From NCBI GenBank assembly GCA_022605405.1, contig JABYQQ010000003.1:62001-126000 (forward strand): a stretch of 64,000 nt of DNA, given 5' to 3'. Below are positions 46,319 to 57,593 of the stretch, one piece after another (position 1 is the stretch's first letter; every line of letters begins with the position of its first letter). Below the pieces are notes generated by a model. The model was not told where the DNA came from. It made no database searches and saw only the letters and a list, made by a program, of their open reading frames with translations. The DNA is from Earliella scabrosa (taxonomy: Eukaryota > Basidiomycota > Agaricomycetes > Polyporales > Polyporaceae). A program made the position numbers and the translations under genes.

Positions 46319-47832
46319 ATGTCTCAGCGGCAATACCTCTACGTCGACGATACCAACCGCGCGATCCAGTTCTCGCAGAATGACTGGGTGTTCACCTCTC
46401 AGGCGTCCCGAGACCTAGGATTACGCGGGGTCTTTAAAGACACTCTCGCCGCAACCGTTGTCACGGGTGCGACGATTCGTATCGAATTTCAAGGTGGGCA
46501 CGCCTATGGTCGCTTCTCGGGAAGGGCTAGTCTCGCTCACCGGTCTACCATATAGCGGCTCAGATCGTCATAGTCGGCGCGACTGTAGCGTTGCCGGGGG
46601 CGCAGAGAAACTCAGGCCCGCTGTCCTCCTTCGTCCTCGACGGTTCAAACAACAGTGCATTCGTATTCCGCGGCGATGTGTCCAACGCCACGGCCGTCCC
46701 GTTCTTCGTCTCCCCGTCCCTCAGCGAGGCCTCGCACGTCCTCGAGATCACCGTCCTCTCCGCAACCCGTGAGAGTCCGTTCCTTTTCGACCAGATCGCG
46801 CTGCTGGGCCCAGAAGGCGTGACGACGGACTCCTCGGACACTTGGGCAACAACGACATTCGCCGCCCCCATTCCTGGTGCTACCCAAGGCTCAACAACCG
46901 GGAGCGCTGTGACCGAGGACAGCGGCCTGCCCGTCGGCGCCATCGTAGGCGGCGTCATCGGTGGGGTGGCTCTCCTCGTCGCTACCGCGCTCGCGATCTA
47001 CTTCCTGTGCTGGCGACGCCGACGTGATAGCCGCTACGGGAGCGCTGGGTTCTCTAACGCAGCGATGTTCAACGGAGACAGAGGTGAGGCGCATCTCCCG
47101 ACTACTGGCGCTCCATCCGTCGTACTGACCGCAGCCGCAGAGAAAGTTTACTACCCACCTACACCTGCGGACGCCGGTGCGTCCCAGGCAGAGCCATTCT
47201 TGCAGCATGGGCCCGACCCACGGTACTCACAGTACTCGGACTACCCTCAATACCCCGCCTCGTCAGCCTACAGTGGGTACGGTGGCACACCGCATGCCTC
47301 CGAGTTCTCCGCGACCCCCGTCTCCCCGCCTCTCGTTCCTCCTCCTGTCGGTGCGCCAGTACCAGTACGCGCCTCGCAGGCCTACCCGCCCGCACCAACA
47401 TCGGTCTCCTCTGCGTACTCGAACACGACGCGCACGCTGTCGGTCGTGAACGAGACAGAGCCCGAGAGCCTCGGGGCACTCGCGCGAACGCTGGCGCAGC
47501 GGAAAGCTGAGGAGGCGATGCAGAATGACAAGTCGTCGCAGCCGGTACAGTACCATGCGGACTCGGGCGTGCGGTTCGACAGCGACGGACAACCCATCGA
47601 GCCTGGGTCCTCGGCATCGGAGGCAAGTGCAAGCAATGTGGTGGAGAAGGGAGGGGCGAAAGCGAGCGATGGCGGGGTGAAGGCGAGTGATGGCGGGGCG
47701 AAGGCGAGCGAGGGTGGGCCGAAGGCAGGCGATAGTGGTGCGAAGGCAACCGACGAAGTCCCCAAACCAGTAGGCGACGCCGACCATGACCATGACCCGT
47801 TGGATGTGCCTCCAGAGTATTCGGAGCTATGA
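46319..47832 (+). CDS. Single-pass membrane protein with extracellular-type N-domain and repetitive cytosolic tail
   Basis: Two exons (46319-46493, 46556-47832) sum to 1,452 nt, or 483 residues. The N-terminal part (YLYVDDTNRAIQFS through ITVLSATRESPFLFDQIAL) resembles the carbohydrate-binding-like ectodomain seen in many basidiomycete single-pass proteins that open with VDDT and a tyrosine/serine patch. A membrane helix with a glycine zipper follows (GAIVGGVIGGVALLVATALA, then YFLCWRRRR), fixing the tail in the cytosol by the positive-inside rule. The tail is Pro/Tyr/Ser-rich and carries a five-copy KASDGGx repeat (47659-47763). No cleavable signal is evident from this ATG; upstream in-frame ATGs (46139 onward) could extend it. 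It may be a cell-wall sensor-like protein; this is inference. Confidence 0.75.
47659..47763 (+). repeat. Five-copy 21-nt coding tandem repeat
   Basis: Five adjacent 21-nt units encode KASDGGV, KASDGGA, KASEGGP, KAGDSGA and KATDEVP. The first two are the most alike and later copies decay, as expected of slippage followed by drift. The repeat is in frame within the cytosolic tail. Confidence 0.85.
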
Positions 47833-48973
47833 TCTTGATGACACCCAGACGTTCTTGGACTGCGCGTGGAGACGTCGACGACTCCCGTCGCCGTGAGGTG
47901 GCTAGATCGGATTCTGGACTTTTGCATGGACATTGCGTGCGACACACACTTCACACTTTCATCCTCCAGCGTTTGGTTCGGGTGTACGATATGTAGTTTG
48001 TTTGGCACTCGCGTAGCACGATACTTTATCCCCGCGGCCACCCTCCTTTGGCATCTAAACATACTTGGACCCGTTCTCGTTAGTCCTCAGGGCCGCGGAA
48101 CGCTGTAGTTACTGTTGTCCGGCCTCGCCTCCGTTGCACAATCGCCTGTATGCGCACGGCACCCGGCAATGTGTGTTACGTGAAGTGAAGAGCCCGCCCT
48201 GCCTCACGGATGTTTGGGTGGTTTCTACAGCCAAGACGGGACACTCGCGATCTCCTCACCTGAGTCATTGACATGTTCGCCTCGACACAGCACACTGTGA
48301 CACAAGACAAGGTTACAGGGTATCCGATCATCGAACGAAGGATGAGATTGCATGGTACAAGATCTACAAGATCGGGGCACCAAGCGACGTCCCTGTGGGC
48401 CGCGCAGCAGGCCGCGGCCCAACGCGTCGCGGAAAACACAAGCACGGGAACTGGATGGGGGAGAGGGGTTAAAAATACAGCTAGGTACATGTGTGCGACG
48501 ACGTCCGATTAGGCCTCTGGCGTGGCGAGTAGCAGGCGGAGATGTATGGCCGAGCAGGGTGGGTGACGGGGGTAAGGGGGTAAAGGGGGGGCGGGGGCGG
48601 GACAGAGGTGTAGTAGTGTGTAGCAGTAGAGGCACTATGCGAGCGGACGTGTACGACGTGCGTGACGTGAGATTGCAGGGGAGGGTGCATGTACAACAGG
48701 CTGGAAAGCATATGGCATGGGCGGGCCGGGAATACGATGCGGATTAGGTGTGTACGAGAGCAGCTAGGATAGCACTGTTGTACACTGTGAAGGCGGAGAC
48801 GGGAGTCAGTTCGCTATCCGGTGGGACTGGGAAGGCGACGAAAACTCACAACAGATCCGGGAGGGAGGGGTATCATGGGCGTTTGCCGGTAAACCACGAC
48901 AGACAAACGCTGCCGACGCCGGCTATATACACTCTCGCGTTGAGGCGACAGACCTGAGACGGAACCGGGTAAG
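47833..48973. other. 1.1 kb convergent intergenic region with a G-rich tract
   Basis: Between two 3' ends. The plus strand at 48558-48604 has repeated G runs (GGGGGTAAGGGGGTAAAGG and onward to GGGGGCGGGAC) that could fold as a quadruplex. No gene is supported; overlapping frames on both strands look random. Confidence 0.5.
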
Positions 48974-50507
48974 TCAGTCAGTACCGCTCTTCACCTCCGG
49001 CAGCGGGAGAGCGAGAGAACGCACAGTATCGGCGACTTCAGCCTTGCGGAAGTCGACGTGGAGGTCGCCGTTGGGCGCACGGTTGATGGAGCTGAGTTCG
49101 CCGAACGACTGCGGCGGTTCCCCGTCAGCTTCTCCGTCGACAGATCGAACGCAAGATCGAGCTCACCTCGCACCACTTCCTGACCGCCTCGAAGCGGCGC
49201 TCGTCGTCCGGCGGGATGCCGCTGATGATCAGCTTGCGCTTCTTGCGCGCCTTGGGGCTCGTCAAAATGTTCGTCACGCTCCCAAAGTTGGTCGGCGTGG
49301 CGGGCTTCCAGGCCATGGGGGCGCCTTCCGAGCTCGACAGGACGCGATCGCGCGCGAGGACCTTGGTCGACTCTGGTGGGTCGTGCATGTGGGACGCGTC
49401 TGTCGGCAGGGACCACAAGGAGGGCGAGGAGCCAAAAATAGTCGTGGACGAATGGGAGCGAATAGAACCAAAGTACATCTTGCGGTGGGCGTCGGACGAC
49501 GTCCGCGTATATGTGGTGGACGAGCCAGAGTGGGTTACGCTGGAGGAGGTGCTGGGCCGCGGTGGAGGCGACCCAGCCTCGCTCTCATCCTCCGGGGGAA
49601 CAGGAGGAGGAGAGGCGGGTGAGGAGTATCCTGTCAGCGACGGACGGTTGAGCTTCCATGTTGAGCCCTTTGCCGGAGTAGATGGCGGCTCAATGGGCTC
49701 TGGCCGGATGTTCCGTTGGATGGAGTTCACCGTGGAGAGGCTTGATCCACGGCTGTGAGAAGCGGTCTTCTCGGGGTGACGGCGGAAAGTGGATGTGGAA
49801 GATGCGGGGCTGTGCGCGCGTGCGCCGGACGTAGCAGATGCGGACGGGCGACGGGCAGTGAAGCCAAGGTGCAGGTTGCGGAGCGGCGAGGGCGCATGGA
49901 AGATGCTCTGCGAGTTGCGAGACTTGCGAGACGCGGGAGAGGGCGCGGTAGGCGTCTCGGAGCGCTGTGGCAGGGAACGCGGTCAGGCGCGGAGAGGCGG
50001 GGTCACGTGTAGCGCGAACGTACCTGCGTGACATGCGCGTCCCTGCCTCGGTGCGCGCGTTCTGTCGGTTGCGCAACTCCTTCGTCGACAAAGACGTAGC
50101 TGTCCACCCGTGCAACCCCCTCCTTCGATTTTGCCAGCGGCGCCGCGTTCGCACGAGGGCGGAGGTGACGAGAGCTGCCAGCGGAACTTGTGCTGGGGCT
50201 ATCGTGGAGGTGCACCTGTTCGACGGCGGTGGCGAGATGGTGCTGCTGGTCTTCGATCCACCGGTATGTCCTACTGGAACTGCGAGTCCTGACGTTGGGA
50301 TTGCGGGACATCATGGGGGCAAGGAAATCTTCGTCGTTCGGAGATGGGGAAGAGCTGAGTTTGCGGATAGTGACGGTGGAGGTGGGTGTAGGGGGCTCTA
50401 TGGACGTATATGTACGGCGGTGAGCATGGAATGGAGGAAAGAAGGGTTGCCTGAGAGGTGGGGTAGTTGGGAAGAGACGTACCTGTCAAAATAGGGCTGG
50501 GATGCAT
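48974..50507 (-). CDS. Disordered protein with C-terminal RRM-like domain
   Basis: Four exons (50507-50483, 50397-50024, 49964-49167, 49108-48974) sum to 1,332 nt, or 443 residues. The protein starts MHPSPILTEPPTPTSTVTIR; the ordered patch LSSSPSPNDEDFLAP, MMSRNPNVRTRSSSRTYRW and IEDQQHHLATAVEQVHLHD follows. A long Ser/Pro/Arg-rich stretch runs through exon 3 (including LRNLHLGFTARRPSA). The last about 65 residues read KRKLIISGIPPDDERRFEAV, RKWCESFGELSSIN and GDLHVDFRKAEVADTVRSL. This is the strand-helix-strand-strand-helix order of an RRM, with ISGIPP in the RNP2 position and LHVDFR in RNP1. It may bind RNA or a partner protein. The start is the only ATG that gives a consistent four-exon frame. 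Confidence 0.78.
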
Positions 50508-52453
50508 CGCGTCAAAGCGTCTTGGTGGGTGTAAGGCTTGTGGACCAGATACAGGGAAGTCGGTGGAAATTGCTGTGAGGGCGAGTAGAGTACGATCGTG
50601 AGAGGCATGTTGTGTCATCGTGAGCGTCGTTCCGGTCGTGGGCGGGAAAGCGAGAGGGTCAGGGCGTGCGGATCATGGGGAGAGAGAGGGAGGAGGAGGG
50701 AGAGAGGAGGAGGAAGGGCGGGCGACGCGCACGATAAATATCGAACCTGCGCGACGCAGACGGGGGCCATATCCGGTTAGAGATCCTGGCAGAACGAGCG
50801 GACGCAGCCTCGTTGACTGATCCTGGGCGTGTTTCGCCCTTCTCGTCTCCATCTTTGACCGCTCTTTGACGTACAGCCGCAGGAACGTGGCCTTCCCATC
50901 AGCCCGCTCCCCGTTCCCATCGAGACTGCTTCCTCCGCCGCTCCCACTCCGACCTCGCTCCAATGCACACACGCGCCGACGCCCCCGTCGCCCACCGCGG
51001 CGCTGCAGTTCTGCGTCCAGAGCCCGCTGCAGCGCTGCAGCAGGCGTCCGCTCCCAGCTCGCTAGCCTCGACGGGTGATCACAGGACGGCCACGCGCGCG
51101 CACGTTGTCGCGCCTGCAGTCCGCACCGCTCGGCAGATGGCCACGCCCTTCTATCCGCCCTTCTATCGACCGCGCACCCGCCTGAATCTGCAGCGTGCGT
51201 CCTCCATCCGGCTTGACTCGAGGCAGGAGCTGCCTTGGACGGCGCCCGTGCCCCCCACCAGCGCGCCATGTCCATCTCTATCCATCGAGTGCCGTATATC
51301 CTGCGCGGCCACATCCAGCTGCACCCCGAGCCAAGTCCGGCCATCGATGCCGTCCCGCCGGCTCGGACTCCGGGAATGCCTCCGCGACTGCTCTCCGAGT
51401 CCTGATCTGGCCTGATGGCTGTCGACGTCAATGGCGTCCCGCCGTGCCTCAGGCACTCGCACTCGGATGCTATCCCCTTTGCAGTCGAATTGCACGCTCG
51501 CGCGCCCTTGTGCTCTCTTTGCACCGTTGTTTGCTGCTGTTGCAGCTGCAGACAACGCAAACCCTCCATTGAGGCTGGCTGTTGTTCGCTGCTCAGCGCG
51601 TGCGCGTATGTTTCGCACAGCTCGCGATCAGCAACTAGAGGTTTGATCCCGAGGGTAGACGGACGTCAACGCCGACGATCCCAGGACTCTTCTAGATTGG
51701 ATCGCGCGCGCATCGATCTCGGACCACGGACATCCATCCGTCGGCAATCCCGCCGCGAGTCACGACATCTCAGCGTGCATGCGAGCACGGGCGGCCGCAC
51801 CTCTCTCCATGACCTCTTTGAGTATGCTGAGAGCGCGACTGTGCGAGTAGACCCGTAGCGGAAGGCACGCACCTGCTGCGATTTTTAGTGTCATTAAGTC
51901 CTCTGCGGCGCCCATCCTCGGTGCGCGCTGATGTGGCTGGTGTACATCCCGCGGTATGGATTCGTACAGTCCGATCGTTTCGCGAAGTGGCTCGACTTCG
52001 GACGCGTGGACAAGTTCGATGTCTAGCAAACGATGTCTAGCAAAATTGCATGTCATCAGTATAGCATGTGGGCCAGAAGACACGAACTCTCAGATCGGTT
52101 CTGCGTGATGTGTTGGACGCCACTGAAAATGACTGGACGCCACCATAGAGAGCACCTACATCGACAAGCATGAGTATGCATGATGCTAGGAATGATGAGG
52201 ACGTCCTTACCGCGCCGCACCTCGGAATCCAGGGTGGACATTTCCCCGACACTCGTAATTGCTTCCATCCTTGATTTCGAGCGACAGCTACAGCGGTAAT
52301 GATGATACATCATCTCTAGAGCTACATTCTGTCAACTCCACCGTCCTCTGTGGGAAGCACATACTGATCAGCAACGTTGACAGAACCACGGAGAGCACCC
52401 ATCATGTCACCTCACACACCGTCATTACACCCCCGCCGCGCCACACATCTTTG
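50508..52453. other. 1.9 kb region without a supported gene
   Basis: This lies upstream of the minus-strand gene starting at 50507 and downstream of CFD1. It contains a purine-rich run on the plus strand (GAGAGAGAGGGAGGAGGAGG around 50680-50705), equal to a pyrimidine-rich leader on the minus strand. Long overlapping frames in 50670-51860 are GC artefacts without domain content. It is a candidate long promoter or non-coding transcript region. Confidence 0.45.
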
Positions 52454-53500
52454 CTATCCTTCCTCCTGCGCCCCGCTCGAAAGCCGCTCCAAGATTTTGT
52501 CGACGATGGCCTTGAACAACGGCGCGGTGGGAGTCTTCTGATACCGCTCGAGCAGGTCGAACGACCGCCTGCTCCCACCCTCTGGCAGCTCCGCGGACTC
52601 CCCCGGCCGCTCGACCTCGGCCGCGTCCAGGAGCGTGACGAGCTCGGTGTCGACGGGGAGGCTCCCGAGGAACGTCAGCTTCTCCCGCCGCGCCATCTCC
52701 GCGCCGCCCCCCGTCGAGAACACGTTGCTGATCTCCCCACAGCACGGACAGACGTACCCGCTCATGTTCTCGACCAGGCCGAGGACGGGCAGCGACGTCG
52801 CGCGCGTGAAGGAGAGGCACTTCATCGCGTCCAGGAGCGCCACCGCCTGCGGGGTCGTCACGATGACGGCGGATATCCTGTCGTGCACGGGGGCCATGTG
52901 TTCGACGAGCGACAAGTGCTCGTCCGACGTGCCTGTGGAGGTCGAGGTCAGCCGGCAGCGCAGCGACCGGTGGGAGATCCCCCTGGGAAGCTCCGACGGG
53001 GGTGGGAAAGGGGCGGACAGGGAGCAGCGGCGTAGCGGGAATTGGCAGGCGGCGTAGTGAAGAGCGCGGGGCTCACCTGGGGGCGTGTCAATAACCAGGT
53101 AGTCTAGCTCTCCCCACCGCACGTCGCTCAAAAACTGCCTGATCATCGCGTTCTTCTTGGGCCCGCGCCATACGACCGAGTCCTCCTTCCGCTTGAGGAG
53201 GAATCCTACGCTCATGCAAGAGAGCCGCGCCTCTGGTCCGTCCGCATATACGGGCACCCATCCGTCACTGCTCTGGTGCACTGGGTGACCGTCTAGACCA
53301 AGCATGCGTGGTATTGAGGGGCCGGTCAGGTCGACATCGAGGATTCCGACGCGTGCGGTGGGTGAGGATGCACGCAGGGAGAGTGCGAGCTGAGTCGAGA
53401 CCGAAGACTTGCCTACTCCGCCTTTCCCGGAGCATACGATGATGATGTGCTTGATGTTGCGCAATCGGCGGCCCACCGGGGTATCTGTTGCTGTGGTCAT
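52454..53500 (-). CDS. cfd1: Cytosolic Fe-S cluster assembly scaffold ATPase Cfd1 (NUBP2)
   Basis: Cfd1 pairs with Nbp35 as the P-loop NTPase scaffold that builds 4Fe-4S clusters in the cytosol. Two exons (53500-53077, 52932-52454) sum to 903 nt, or 300 residues. The Walker A motif of the Mrp/Nbp35 group is [20 protein letters not shown]. It is followed by [19 protein letters not shown] and [16 protein letters not shown], joined across the intron. The C-terminal bridging cluster motif CPCCGE follows VENMSGYV, then [21 protein letters not shown]. It lacks the N-terminal four-cysteine ferredoxin-like motif of Nbp35, which makes this Cfd1 and not Nbp35. Length is typical. Confidence 0.95.
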   Translation of the reverse strand: MTTATDTPVGRRLRNIKHIIIVCSGKGGVGKSSVSTQLALSLRASSPTARVGILDVDLTGPSIPRMLGLDGHPVHQSSDGWVPVYADGPEARLSCMSVGFLLKRKEDSVVWRGPKKNAMIRQFLSDVRWGELDYLVIDTPPGEPRALHYAACQFPLRRCSLSAPFPPPSELPRGISHRSLRCRLTSTSTGTSDEHLSLVEHMAPVHDRISAVIVTTPQAVALLDAMKCLSFTRATSLPVLGLVENMSGYVCPCCGEISNVFSTGGGAEMARREKLTFLGSLPVDTELVTLLDAAEVERPGESAELPEGGSRRSFDLLERYQKTPTAPLFKAIVDKILERLSSGAQEEG

Positions 53501-53817
53501 GGTGGGGACTTGTCAAAGGGAGGATGGAGGAGGAATCGAGTCAAGGGTACGCTGAGCATGGGGTTCAGGATGATGATAAATCGCGACAGAATCTGCATCC
53601 TAAGCCGCATACCATATATGGAACGACGGCGGCAGACCGGATGCGGGCCGCGCGCCCGCGAGTCGGTACGGTATATCGACGAAATGTAGCAATGTCACAT
53701 AGCGCATTGAAAGCAAAGATAGCGACACCTCGTACAGATCCTCATACACGGAACAGTTCGGGTTTATAGTGCCTAGTATACTGGTCAGTATCGCTCATCA
53801 TCACGAGTGGACGACAT
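53501..53817. other. Intergenic region
   Basis: About 317 bp holding the CFD1 promoter and the 3' UTR of the Rfc4 gene, both on the minus strand. I see no other feature. Confidence 0.4.
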
Positions 53818-55186
53818 TCAGACGTACATCCTACACAGTCGAGCCATGAGACCACCGAGCTGGATCAACGTGCCAACACCCTCCAGAATACGCATATGGG
53901 TCCAACCGATCTCCTGAGGCGGACGTTCAACGCGTGCGCTATGCGAGGACAGCACCGACTGACCTTGATGAACTCCAGCTTGGTGTACTCAGGGATTCTA
54001 GACGCAGAGGCATCAATGAGCTGCTACGCAAGGATTCGAGATGATACAACATACTCGTCAAACGTTTTCACAACACGAAACACCGTGACAACAATGTCGA
54101 CGGCGCTGTAGCCCTGATCCCACAGGTCGTTGAGCTTGTCCATGGCCCCGTCAATGTCGCCTTTGAGACATGCTCGAATCATGGCTTGCACTGTGATTGG
54201 ATGTGGCTGGTCGCACACTTTGAAGACGTTGTCGCCAGATACGAAACCGAACCCAGACCACGTGGACTGCAAGTTGTTGATAGCTTGACGCATGTCTCCT
54301 TCGGCAGTAAAGATGAGGGCCTCGAGACCTTCGTTACTGTACTGAACCTGGAAGGCGGTCAATGTAGGCTCATGACTTCAGGCTTAGGGTACGCTACCTT
54401 CTCCATCTCACAGATTTCTAGCAGTCGCTTCAAGACTTCGGTGTCGCGGAGCTTGGCATAACGCAGGATAGCGCAGCGACTTTGGATGGGTTCAATGATC
54501 TTATTGGACATGTTGCACGCAAGGGCGAAGCGAGTGGTGTTCGCATATATCTCCATGGTTCGGCGAAGGGCTTGCTGCGCTCCAGCAGTCATGCTGCGAG
54601 AGGATAAGAGACGGCTTCAGGCACAATTGACGGACGCACCTGTCGGCCTCGTCCAGAATGACAATCTTGTGACGTCCTGGTGGCAGCGTAACCTTCTTCT
54701 GCGCGAAAGCCTTGATTTTGTTCCGGACGACGTCGATACCTCTGCTCGTGGGTTGGGGAGCTTTTCCGAGGACCACTCACGTTCCACGCACCTCTCATCT
54801 GATGCGTTCAGCTCCAAAACGCCCTCCTTGTACGCGTCTCCTAATAGTTGGTGTGCCAGACAATGGATACTCGTCGTTTTGCCGATACCGGGCATTCCCT
54901 GTGGTCTGGCATAAGACTACAGTCCTAGACCGAATAAGGTAACGCACAGATATAATGATGTGAGGGCAGTTCCCATCTCGAGCAATCACCTTGAGTCGCT
55001 CAATGGTGTCGGAGTTCCCGACGATGTCATCCAAGACTTGTGGCCGATATTTCTCGACCCTAGAGAGTGGTTCAGGACTTCTGTAGAAACAATAGTGCAG
55101 AGCACATGCCATGGCAATTCATATGGAATGTTGCTGTTGGCAGAACCGTTGGCTGGAGCTTTACCCTTGGCTGTAGAGGAGGACAT
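53818..55186 (-). CDS. rfc4: Replication factor C subunit Rfc4 (human RFC2)
   Basis: A small subunit of the clamp loader that places PCNA on primed DNA. The start [17 protein letters not shown] gives a short polar leader and then, across an intron, [19 protein letters not shown], the RFC box typical of this subunit. Walker A is [15 protein letters not shown]. It is followed by [26 protein letters not shown] and Walker [12 protein letters not shown]. The arginine-finger SRC motif is in [16 protein letters not shown]. The C-terminal collar helices include [20 protein letters not shown] and [18 protein letters not shown], ending LCRMYV. About seven exons with short GT-AG introns give roughly 350 residues, as usual. 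Sequence blocks match yeast Rfc4/human RFC2 better than the other small subunits. Confidence 0.94.
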
Positions 55187-55561
55187 GATGGTGGAGGCCC
55201 GGGGCGGAGAATTGGCGCGATCGTGACCTGGTCAAACGCGTGACAGACGCGTCAAGACTCAGTCACAATTGTGACCGCCCGCGATTCTGTCACCCACCAG
55301 GTAACCGCCGACGCTCACCGTGACGGAGCTTCCAGGGACTGCCATGCATTTGGAGGTTGCCCACGTAGACGGTTCTTGACCGCCATCTCATTCATTGTCC
55401 TTGCACTGGCTGCTATCTCAGCGACGACCATCACGACTTGGGGGTCCATTGATGCTAGTTGAAGGCGGTGTGTTTCCCCAAGCTCTATGTATTTGAAGCT
55501 GCAACCTGAGGCAACGCCATGCGCATTCCACCACTTACCCTGACACCATTGCTCAGAAACG
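55187..55561. promoter_or_regulatory. Divergent promoter region between RFC4 and the P450 gene
   Basis: 374 bp between start codons on opposite strands. Palindromic-looking ACGCGT motifs occur near 55219 and 55229 (AACGCGTGACAGACGCGTC). ACGCGT is the MCB element that drives G1/S transcription of replication genes in yeasts, and these two copies lie 30-45 bp upstream of RFC4. The link to regulation is inferred. Confidence 0.5.
55219..55236. promoter_or_regulatory. Two ACGCGT (MCB-like) hexamers upstream of RFC4
   Basis: The sequence AAACGCGTGACAGACGCGTC contains ACGCGT twice, spaced by four bases, within 50 bp of the RFC4 start codon. MCB sites (bound by MBF) control replication genes in ascomycetes. 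Their presence here fits RFC4, but use in this species is unproven. Confidence 0.5.
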
Positions 55562-57355
55562 ATGCTCGAACCCGAAGCTACCCATTCGGGGCCAGCGGGA
55601 CTGGTCACGCAATCGCCTCTCGCATTCGCGCTCATTCTCATCGGGCTCTACTGGGCAGTCAAAGTCATCCGGCCGTCGTCCACCTCACGACCTCCACGCG
55701 CGCCGTATTGGATACCATGGGTCGGCTCTGCGATTGAAATGGGGAAGGACCCGGACGGGTTCTTCGAGAGTATGATGTATGTTCTCTCTCCACTCTGCCA
55801 GATATAGTACCGAACCTGGTGGACGTGTAGCAAACTGCTGGGGCCTGTTTTCCGTGTCAAAACCCTCGGGCAAGAGTTGATATGTGTCACATCTCCGTCG
55901 GTGCGTTGCCTTTATCTGACGCGTAGTGTGCATTGACTGAGGGTCTGCTTGAATAGCTCATCAGTACAGTCTATCGTGACTCGCAGGTGCGCTCTCCTGC
56001 AATGCCTGTCAACTAAGTATTGCTCATTCATCCCGGGTCGACATCATAGAACTTCGACTTCATCAGCATACGTCTTGGGATGGGTGAAGATGTCTTCGCT
56101 GTTCGAAAGCCCATTCTGGATGCACCCTACATGGTAGACACGTATATGCCGGAGTTGCATCGAGTGCTGCTACCGAGCAACCTGAAGGCGATGACTTCCC
56201 TCTACTTAACCAGCGCTCACGACAGTCTCCTGAGCATGATTGCGAGCATGAACGGAGCCTCCGGTCCCCTCAAAACCTTTGTTATACCCCCATCATACCG
56301 TGCGGCGTGTCATGCGGGTTTCGGACCTAACTTCCCTGCGGAGCAGTCGTACCCATTGTTCAAGACTTTTGACGACAACTTCCATCTCCTCGTTGCGGGC
56401 CTGCCAAATTTCTATTTGTCGAAGACCAAGAAGGCGTGGCACGACCTCGTTAACCTGGTAGAAGTGTACGTGGTGAAGGCAGACAGGGCCGGAGATGACT
56501 TGTCTCCCTACCTCACAGTGGCTCTAGATGCACATCGTCGAGGCGAGTGGGTGCGTGCAGCAGGAGGGCCCTTCATTTGGAGGAATGCTGATTCCTTCCG
56601 CATCGCGACAGACGTACCGAGATGTCGCCACGGCGTTAGCCTCTCAACTATGGGCACTTCAGGCGAACTCTATCTTCACCGCCTACTGGCTCATAGCCAT
56701 TCTTCTCCAGCAAGACGAAGGTCTCGATCCTATCATCTCGGAACTTGACCACATGAGGCATGAATGGCAAAAGGCACACCCTTCTACTCCTCTCTGCGTC
56801 GCATTCTTCGAGGATATTGCTTCAAATTCGACATCGCTCCCCCTCTTAACGTCCGCGATTCAAGAGACGTTGCGTTACACAAGCTCCACGTTTTCTATGC
56901 GACGCGTTGCCGCTCCTGTGAAACTCGCAGGATACGACTTGCGCGTAGGAGACAAGGTCGTCTGCGTCACCCGACCCACCCACTTGGACGACGATATTCA
57001 TCCTCGCGCGGCTGAGTTCGACATGCGGAGGTACCTGGAGGCGCCTCGAGCCATGAAAGACGGCAAAGTGGTGGCAAACCATTCAATGCCCTTCGGCGGC
57101 GGTATCTCAATGTGCGAGGGAAGGTGCGGCTTTCTGTCTGGCTGTCAACCTCGCATGCGACGCTGACACTATGACAGGCATTTTGCGATGACGGAACTCA
57201 GGCTCTTCTTAGCAATGCTGCTCACTTATGCCACGATCGAAGTAGACGAGGGTTGCACAACGCGGCCGGAATTCGCTACGGAACGTATGGGGTTGGGCAT
57301 CATGCATCCTCGTGGCGATATGGACGTCATTCTGAGGAAACGAAAACTATCGTAG
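55562..57355 (+). CDS. Cytochrome P450 monooxygenase-like protein (CYP7/CYP8-like I-helix)
   Basis: Six exons (55562-55776, 55831-55900, 55957-55986, 56050-56550, 56612-57123, 57178-57355) sum to 1,506 nt, or 501 residues. An N-terminal anchor (SPLAFALILIGLYWAVKVI) and Pro-rich hinge (RPPRAPYWIPWVGSAIEMGK) place it on the ER. The ExxR motif is QETLRYTSSTF. The heme-binding loop FGGGISMCEGRHFAMTEL, completed by splicing, holds the Cys ligand. The I-helix region reads LWALQANSIFTAYWLI, without the usual (A/G)GxxT oxygen-activation motif; QAN...TA/FW is what CYP7 and CYP8 (sterol 7-alpha-hydroxylase, prostacyclin synthase) have. A sterol or oxylipin substrate, or isomerase chemistry, is possible. 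No partner genes are clustered nearby. Confidence 0.88.
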
Positions 57356-57593
57356 TGTTCTTCTGTATAGCATATACCCAACGGCAGTGCGGCAATCTTG
57401 AGTAGTCGTGCTCACGATGGTGGGCTCGCCTGTGCGAGTCGAGCGTGTTTACGCGTGACCAGACGCGACTGTCACACCAGCAGACCAGTGAAGCGCCTTG
57501 ACCTGGCCTTGACTTGCCGAAGTCCATTTGCCGCCAGACAGAGACTGGACGATTCCACCAGCTCACTACTGCCCCTGCCTTCTACTCCCAGCG
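57356..57593. other. Short intergenic region
   Basis: 238 bp between the P450 stop and the seryl-tRNA synthetase start, with no visible feature. Confidence 0.35.

Noticed and set aside
50673..51569. 298-codon minus-strand frame in the gap upstream of the RRM-like gene
   Set aside because: The composition looks random (Arg/Gly/Ala/Ser), there is no domain, and it overlaps plus-strand frames of similar quality.
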